DNA from: Warburgia ugandensis
Lineage: Eukaryota > Streptophyta > Magnoliopsida > Canellales > Canellaceae
Assembly: GCA_035236585.1 (NCBI GenBank)
Contig: CP141130.1
Coordinates: 32,623,501 to 32,687,500, forward strand
Length of the DNA: 64,000 nucleotides
Direction of reading: 5' to 3'
The first letter of the stretch is position 1. Each line of letters starts with the position of its first letter. Below, piece by piece: positions 57,401 through 64,000 of this stretch. The translations under genes and the position numbers were made by a program. The notes below the pieces were generated by a model. It saw only the letters and a list, made by a program, of their open reading frames with translations, searched no databases and was not told the origin of the DNA.

Positions 57401-58619
57401 CTTGCAATGCATGTGAGAGGGTGCCCATATTAATCATGTGGGTATTCATTGAGATATTCTTTAAGATTTTGATGCTCTATACTAATGTGGTTTTTGACAC
57501 TCTTGGGACCCGTGTGTGAGGGTTCCCCTGTTGATGATGTTCATATTCATTGATATATACTTCGAGCTTTTTACACTATGCATCAATGTGGTTTTGGCAT
57601 ATTTATGAACCTTAGAAGCTCAATTTATTTGGCACTTTTTAGACATGCATGTGCTTGACTTGCATCAATTTGAGATTGACATTTTGACAAACCTAAGAGG
57701 CTCCTTATACTCAGTATATTTTGGAGACATGTAAGTGGCCTTGATACTTTGCCCCATTTTCAACAGTTTTATGAGCTTTGATGCTTTGGTTATTGCATGT
57801 CAATTGGGTTGGTTTTACATGCTATTGATGCTCTATTTTATTGCTATTACTTTCATTATCAAGATCATAGTATGTCTATTTTTCATGAGAAAGTTGTCTT
57901 TGCATTCCCTGAATATTGATACTTAAACTATCATTATATATTAAATGTTTATGAATTTACTATTATTATTATCACCTACACAAGCATAGCTTGTTAAGAC
58001 ATTTTGATGCTTTGCAATGCCTTAGATATTGAGAGAGGTAGTAGGAAAGATGGATAGCCTAAGAGTAAGTGAGGGGGGAAGAGATCTCATCTTCGTATGT
58101 GTTTTGTTAAAACTATGCCTTTGGATTTTATTTATATAATGTATATGTAATGGTTTACACTCTTACTATATGGATGTATGTATATCATTATTTTGGATGA
58201 GTTGGTCGTGTATGGACAGACCCTAGGCTAGGTCATTGTTTTTAGATTTGTCTTTTATTGATAATGTACATGTTTTGGTTAGCACCTATGAATGATTAGG
58301 GTGGATGGTTACGAGACTGAGTCTCCCAATTATGTATTTATGTGTTATTGTGTTTATCAGGTACTTATCCAATCACATATGTTAAATGCATTGGTGCAAA
58401 ATATAGAGCTGACTCTATAGGATTTTCACTAGATATGGGAAGACCATTTCACTGTTAAATCCATGGTTTGTGGGTTGTATGACTCCAAGGATTTTAAAAC
58501 AAGTGTTTTTCATTTGAAATATTTGTTTCTAGTCAATTTTAAAAAAAAAATTTACCAGGATCCTGACTTTTGAAAAATACTATGTTTATATGATGTGTAG
58601 AACCTAATGTGTCACAATT

Positions 58620-58633
58620 TGGTATTAAAGCCC
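58620..58633 (+). promoter_or_regulatory. Initiator-Met-tRNA-type primer-binding site
   Basis: TGGTATTAAAGCCC lies three bases after the LTR end and differs from TGGTATCAGAGCCC by two transitions. This is the usual primer site of Tekay/Del-type elements. Confidence 0.8.
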
Positions 58634-58689
58634 AATCTAACCCATCACAGGCACTCCAACACGTCCATATAGTCATGACACTTCATAAA

Positions 58690-60640
58690 GTTATCATTGA
58701 AGGTGAGTTTTAAATGTAAAACTCACACTAATTGCATAGGTGTCATTATAGGTGACTCCTCAAAGGAAGATGAGGTCTACCACCACCCCTCTAGCCACTA
58801 CCTCTGTCAAGTTTTTAGGACAGAGGGATCAGATAGTGTAGATAATTGCCTAAGTGATACAAGGCCTACTACCACACCTATAGCTGCAAAGGGTGGTGTT
58901 TCATGGAGTTCCAACAGGACAGATAAATTGCTAGAAGATGGTATCGCATTTTGACGAAGATGGTGATACAAAAGTAGTCAAGAGATTTTTTTTTTAGGTT
59001 AAGAGAGAGCAAGTACTACAATGAGAGTCCTTACCAATGATCAGGTGAGGATAGCCACTTATTTACTGAAGAGTGAGGTAGGATTTTGGTGGCAATTACT
59101 TAAGAGGAGGCATTTCTCTAGTATAAAGACTTTTACTTAGCATACCTTTAGTAAGGCCTATGATGACCATTATTTTTTGCATCATGAACAAATGTTGATG
59201 TAGATAGTGTTTGCTACTCTAGAGCAAAGAGATTAGATGGGTCAGTAGTATTTGAATCAATTTCCACATATGAGGAGATTTACTCTTAACTCCTTCACCA
59301 CAGGTAAGAAGGCTGCTAATAGATTTGTTGATGGGTTGACACCTAGATTGAAGGACTGAGTGATCATAATGTGTCCCTACATTGTTGGAAAAGGTAGCAG
59401 ATATGATCTCTATATTATGGCAGACTATGGGACCTCAGATAGGGGTAGTTTGATTCAACCCAATAAGGGCAATATTCCTTGTTCATCGAGACAATCATAG
59501 AGGCCACCAAGCTAGCGACATTCGAGGAGGCAGAGTGGGGATGCGGAGAAGAGAATGTGCACTAGATTGAGGGGCACGCACCCTGGATAGCGATGCACTA
59601 GCAAGCAGTAGCATCAGTATTGCCATTATAGAGGTAGCCTTTTAGATGCTTGGGTTGTGGAGAGATAGGACATTTTCTTAGAGACTGCCCCAGGGCACAG
59701 AGAGATAGGTAAACAGATGTTAGGAGTAGGATAGAGATGACCCCACATAGATGGGGATGGTTTTATTCATTACTTCGGGGCTGGTGTAGGCCTTGAATTA
59801 GGTTGTAGAAGGTACTTTTTTTTATTGTTGATAGGCATGCTAAGATCCTTTTGACCTAGGATCTACTTATTCTCCCATTTCATGTGTTTTTGCTAACTAT
59901 TTGGATATGTTGTATGTATGTTAGCCTTTGGTTTGGATATTGTGACTCCAGCGGGAGAGTCATTTGAGACTATGAGTACTTTTAAGGGGTACCTACAAAG
60001 ATAGTGAGCATGAGGGTGGACATTGATGCCATCTTACTTGATATGGTGGATTACAATGTCATCCTAGGGATGGGTTGACTAACTACCTACTGGGCAACAA
60101 TAGATTATTGTAAAAAGATGGCTATTTATAGTGTACTTCGGAAACAAGTGACCTCATTCCATTGTAGGAAGAGTATCACTGAGGCTTGTGTTATCTTTGC
60201 TATGAAGGCAGTGCATTACTTTTTCAAAGAGTGTCGAGTCTTCCTTCCTTGTATAACTATAGAAGATAGCTAGTGACCCTAGATTAAGGATATTGACATC
60301 GTGCGAGAGTTCATAGATGTTTTTCTTACGGAGCTTCCAGGATTATGACCTCTACGGGAGGTTGATTTCGCTATTGATTGGTACCAGGTATAGAGCTCAC
60401 CTCTAAGACATCATATAAGATGGCCCAGTTGAGTTGGTAGAACTCCAACTATAGGAGCTTTTTAATAGGGGTTTTGTCAGACCTAGCTGATCTTCATGGG
60501 GTACACCAATCCTCTATGTGAAGAAAAAGGATTAATTTTTATGACTATATATAGATTATTAATTGTTGAATGGCATCATGGTGAAGAAATTGATATCCCC
60601 TACCTCATATTGACAATCTATTTAATCAGCTTCAGACGAG
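58690..60640 (+). pseudogene. Tekay-type gag, protease and RT start, decayed
   Basis: Gag shows FVDGLTPRLKD near 59320 (family form F..GL.P.I) and a full CCHC zinc knuckle, CLGCGEIGHFLRDC (59647-59688), which binds the element RNA. The protease-to-RT linker shows VDIDAILLDMVDYNVILGMG near 60016-60078 (family form ..LIVLDM.DFDVILGMDWL) and EFIDVFLTELPGL near 60310. RT begins with FAIDWY (60370) and keeps the remains of the WG.P.L.VKKKD block near 60495 and of the YPLPHIDNLFNQLQ block near 60600-60635, then stops. Most catalytic RT, RNase H and integrase are gone. Many stops and frameshifts are present. The frame at 58697-58954 is not the gag frame. Confidence 0.82.
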
Positions 60641-61400
60641 TAAGTGATGACATATATTGTATTTTTATATGAGACTATTTTCTTGCTTGTAATCAAAATT
60701 TCAAATTTCGATTTACTATTTATACTTGTGAGTAGCCAATGAGGGTGGGTGCGAGAGGCACTAGTAGGTTTCTCGGTGGTAAGGTTCTAGGCAGCAGGCT
60801 TCTAGGTGCTCACAATATAATCGTGCTGTGGAATAAAATGATTGGCATGAGTTGCATATGTTTTGAGTTGATATGCTTTGAAGTGACTTGATGTGGATTT
60901 GTCTAGCTTGTAAGCTGATGTGCTTTAAATTGATTTGGATGTATATACCTAAATCGATACGCCCAAGTAGATCTGCTGTGAATATGCTTATTCTAATAGC
61001 CGATATGCTCTGATCAACTTTGGCATAGATTTGCCTATTGGTGAGTTGAGATGCTCTAACTTTGATTGATATGAAATTGCTTTATTGTGAGAAGTGATTT
61101 AATATTTAATCATTAATCTATGCATACTAATGTACGGGTGTTCTTTTACATTGATAAATGGTGATTTCACTAGTACTAATGTTGTACATAGATGGATTTA
61201 ATCCTTGAAGTGATTCTAATATACTAATTATGTCACGCATACTCATGATGCATTCTAATTTGATTTAGTATTGATTTACCTACCTTATGAACTAATTTGC
61301 TTTTGCACCATTGGTATGATTAGCTACCTTATGAGATGGCGATGCTTTTAGAATTACCTAAAAGATAATGTGAAAAGAATTTCAAGGACAAAATTTCTAT
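60641..61400 (+). other. Non-pol filler between truncated RT and 3' LTR
   Basis: No pol motif was found where RNase H, integrase and chromodomain should be. Part of it (60760-60815, repeated TTCTAGG(C/T) words) resembles the short tandem repeats near 53580 in the solo LTR at 51816-54481. It may be a remnant of another LTR captured during deletion. Origin not settled. Confidence 0.4.
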
Positions 61401-61410
61401 GGGGGAAAGA
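61401..61410 (+). promoter_or_regulatory. Polypurine tract before 3' LTR
   Basis: GGGGGAAAGA directly precedes the LTR start TGTAACAACC, after a CAAGGACAAAATTTCTATG context typical of the end of chromodomain gypsy elements (family form GAGGACGAAATTTC). Confidence 0.8.
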
Positions 61411-61411
61411 A

Positions 61412-64000
61412 TGTAACAACCTTCAATTTTGAGTTGTTGGTGTAATTATATTATATTTTAATTGGGATAAAAATCAGGAATTGAGTTCTGTGAAAATTGA
61501 ATTCTAAGGATGTGATTCTTCTGAAAACTCAAATTTTGGATTAGAAATATTAAGATGGAATGTACACATTGGTACGATTCCAACTACACTAAGTTTGCAT
61601 GAAACAGAGATTTGGATGGAAAAACTCAAAGTTTTGCTAATTTGAGAGGGGGGTCAAAATTGATAATGGCAAACCCCACATGCAATGGATACAACTGTGC
61701 ATAAGGGTGTGCCACGTATGGAACAAGCTCGACACATGGTGGGTCCACCCTCCTCACATCACTCGACTTTCTCATGTTAGGCAATAACCCAAAAGGAGGA
61801 AAAATGGTGGACAATAGAGAAAATTGGAAAAAACCAATGTCCACATGCACCCCCCCCCCCTTGGGTCCGATCTCCCTCTTCCCCAGCATTAGATTTTTCT
61901 AGCGCTAGGAACCTAGAAAAACCCCATGTTTCACTTTGCTCAGACCTCCCCACCTGTGTCCACCTATTTTTTGTCTTCCTTTCTGGCACCAAAACCCTCT
62001 CTCCTTTATTTCTCCTCTCGCTGGCTCGACACTCCACCTGCAACACTAATGCGTCCTACGCAAGCACCAATTCTCCTTTCCCTTCTTTTGTTTTCCAATT
62101 TATATCCCATGCGACAATTGCACCAGAGATGACCAAGCACCATCAAATTCCCTTTTCCTTCTCTTTTTCTCCTGTCAAATTTCCCTCTAGCACAGTCGGC
62201 TTAACACAACGGTACGCATAGGCCAATCATGAATATCTCTATTCCTCTACTATTGTTCCCCTTTTTTCGACAGGGCCTAACCCGCTCTGTAGGCTAGCAT
62301 GCCAGAAACTCTTTTTCTTCCTCAATTGTGTTCCTTCTCCGACACAGCTTGACTCACCCTATAGTCCAACACACCAGATCCTCCCCTTTAACCATTTTGT
62401 TTTTGGTTTCTCCCTTTAGTAGTTGTGCTCTAGGTGGTGACTATACCAAAGCCACCACCAGCCACCATCAACTAGCACTACTCCCACCTACCGTCTCTCC
62501 ACCCTCTTCTTCTCCCTACTAAGTTGGCACGAATGGGCCCCACTACCAGGAAGAAGTCCCATCTTTTCATTCGTTGACCAAGGAAGATTCGACTATTGAT
62601 TGTGATCAGACATTAGATCTGTGATCAATCTAATCATCCATCATGACCTGAACCATTCATTGTGATCCTTATAATGTGTAGATCTAGATCTATAGTAGAG
62701 ATCTTCAATACAGAGCATGGTTAAGGCAATCTAGCCAATCTTGATCTACGATTAAGATCAACTAAGGATACATGTATGAAATTGGATCAAATTTGATGAT
62801 TCACACCATTCAACTGAGTTATTGGGATTGTTTAATCAAATTTGCTAATGTATTTTTTGATCTGGAAATACAAACTGGGCACCTTCGTGTCAATTGGTTG
62901 ACGATTAGGCAACACAGACAACCGAATATGCTTCAGATTGCCTTACATGAAGTAGTATTATCATCCAAACCATTTAACTTCATAGATTTGGTTGTAATTA
63001 GCTAAAATTTACTATGATTTGCATGTAAATATGACTGATTTGTCAATTAAAAGATAAATTACTTGAAATTGACCTGATATGAGTATGAAAACTCTAAAAT
63101 ATGTTATGTTTTAATTAAGAAATGAATCTGATAATTATTGGTGGGTTCAGTTCAACATAATTTGGATTATTAGCCAACCGAGGCAGGCCCCAACTTGAGA
63201 TCCCATGGCTGTGAACTATTGGATTGTATTGAAACACAGTAAATTAGGATATGAAAATATAATATTTGCTTTATAACTAAGCATCCAACTTAGATAACTT
63301 GGATTCTAAGTTAGACCTAGATGTGATGTATATCTAGGTTGTGAGATTGCGATGGACTAATCTAGAGTGGAGTTCGATTGTTATTTGAGAGGTACAGACG
63401 AGTGGTTCTTTGTCTGAGGTGGGTGATGATATTTAATAGTAATATATTCTTATAAAAACATGGATGATCATTATCATGATTTCAAAGATGATTTTGATTC
63501 ATGTTTGTCTTTATATTATGACCTTGTTAGGATTATTATATGCCATGTGCATCTTTTATTTATGCATGATCACTCTGATTTACATGTTCCATAGACCCAT
63601 GCTTTATCTAGTTATTAAGATGCTTTAATGATTCGCTTTTATTATGAGTGTTTATCAATGGACTGTCGAGGAGACTTGTTGGCTGATCCTTAAGTGGCTG
63701 ATCCTTAGGTGACTGACCCCATAGTAAGCATAGGGCTGTAGGATGGTGAGCCACAAATGCTCCTGTATTTTGTGCATCAGATATTACTTCTGTTTTCTTT
63801 TTTTGATATATTGAGTGATTTTCATGTTATGAAGATTTATGATGGGTGTTTATGCCCAGTGGATGCTATGCTATGAGGGATTTAGGGCTGACCACCTGCC
63901 CTATGACTCTGTGAGATGAGTAGATACCCACCCCATAGATGGACAAATATCATAGATAGTGGTATCATGGTAGTCCACAATACAATTCCAATCCTCAATC
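61412..64000 (+). mobile_element. 3' LTR of the Tekay-type element, runs off the window
   Basis: It starts TGTAACAACCTTC after the polypurine tract and is colinear with copy A and copy B. Landmarks: AATTCCCTTTTCC near 62145, CCACCACCAGCCACC near 62452, ACCCACCCCATAGAT near 63928. By comparison with copy B about 1.45 kb more lies beyond the window. It differs visibly from copy B, so the element is old. The poly-C run at 61850-61860 and short frames (61626-62522) are not genes. Confidence 0.85.

Larger units (their letters stand above)
49758..58616 (+). mobile_element. 5' LTR (copy B) of the Tekay-type element, interrupted
   Basis: The LTR consists of 49758-50014 and 55168-58616. Its first 350-450 bases are missing compared with the 3' LTR at 61412. 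The sequence runs through CCAAAAAAACCCC, GGTCTTCCTCTATGGCACC, AATTCCCTTTTCC and the ACCCACCCCATAGAT block (57090), and ends AATGTGTCACA at 58616 beside a primer site. A CACAAGCATAGCTTGTTAAG box near 57977 marks the polyadenylation region. Full LTR length is therefore about 4 kb. The interruption is the nested pair of solo LTRs at 50015-55162 with GCCAG duplications. Confidence 0.82.

Noticed and set aside
39861-58616. One single 5' LTR expanded by insertions from 39861 to 58616
   Set aside because: The LTR stretch 44850-45150 occurs again at 55175-55480, so two LTR copies are present; insertion alone would not duplicate 300 bases.
1-64000. tRNA, rRNA or organellar insertions
   Set aside because: I found no cloverleaf-like or rRNA-like stretch on reading; the plastid-related gene is nuclear, with transit peptide and introns.

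Overview
This window looks like nuclear DNA from a repeat-rich flowering plant. It is AT-rich, has one spliced nuclear gene for a plastid ribosomal protein, and is otherwise built largely from decayed retrotransposons: Ty3/gypsy of the chromodomain (Tekay/Del-like) and Athila/Tat-like types, RTE-type LINEs, an L1-type LINE, MITE-like foldbacks and minisatellites. Nothing bacterial or organellar was seen. I cannot name the species.

Layout. 1-1.58 kb is unresolved repeat-like DNA. 1.59-5.95 kb is the 5' part of a minus-strand Athila/Tat-like element (gag remnant, long leader, primer-binding site, 5' LTR). It sits inside the reverse transcriptase of a plus-strand Tekay-like element whose pol and 3' LTR continue to about 11.5 kb. 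11.76-12.1 kb is a broken S-domain receptor-kinase fragment. 12.1-15.2 kb is largely unresolved. Two minus-strand RTE LINEs follow (15.25-18.74 and 18.98-22.29 kb, the second with a perfect 10-bp target duplication), and a third 5'-truncated copy lies at 25.5-25.8 kb. Two adjacent minisatellites occupy 25.9-26.9 kb.

The only gene I consider functional is the minus-strand nuclear gene for plastid ribosomal protein bL27 (27.89-29.17 kb, three coding exons, 191 aa, transit peptide, probable 5'-UTR intron and TATA box). Upstream of it lie two MITE-like foldbacks (29.8-30.7 kb), an L1-type LINE ORF2 fragment (31.1-31.96 kb), a local 133-bp duplication and a solo Athila/Tat-like LTR (34.2-37.0 kb).

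From about 37.5 kb to the end the window is a stack of LTRs. An Athila/Tat-like LTR with its primer site (ending 39.76 kb) is invaded by a long Tekay-type LTR (39.86 kb onward). That LTR holds one solo LTR (40.49-44.73 kb) and a second, truncated one (45.16-49.67 kb), which is itself split by an opposite-orientation sibling (45.62-47.91 kb, target duplication ATGTC). A related Tekay-type element (49.76-64.0+ kb, LTR about 4 kb) carries in its 5' LTR a solo LTR (50.0-55.2 kb, target duplication GCCAG), which in turn carries another solo LTR (51.8-54.5 kb, target duplication GAAGG). The insertion order can be read directly from these duplications. The element's gag, protease and RT start are recognisable (58.6-60.64 kb), but the rest of pol is missing before its 3' LTR at 61.4 kb.

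I found no convincing new protein-coding system. The most informative items are the datable nested solo-LTR stack, the strand-asymmetric purine/pyrimidine LTR family, a 23-25-residue tandem repeat of variable copy number at the start of the RTE protein, and the two-length minisatellite.
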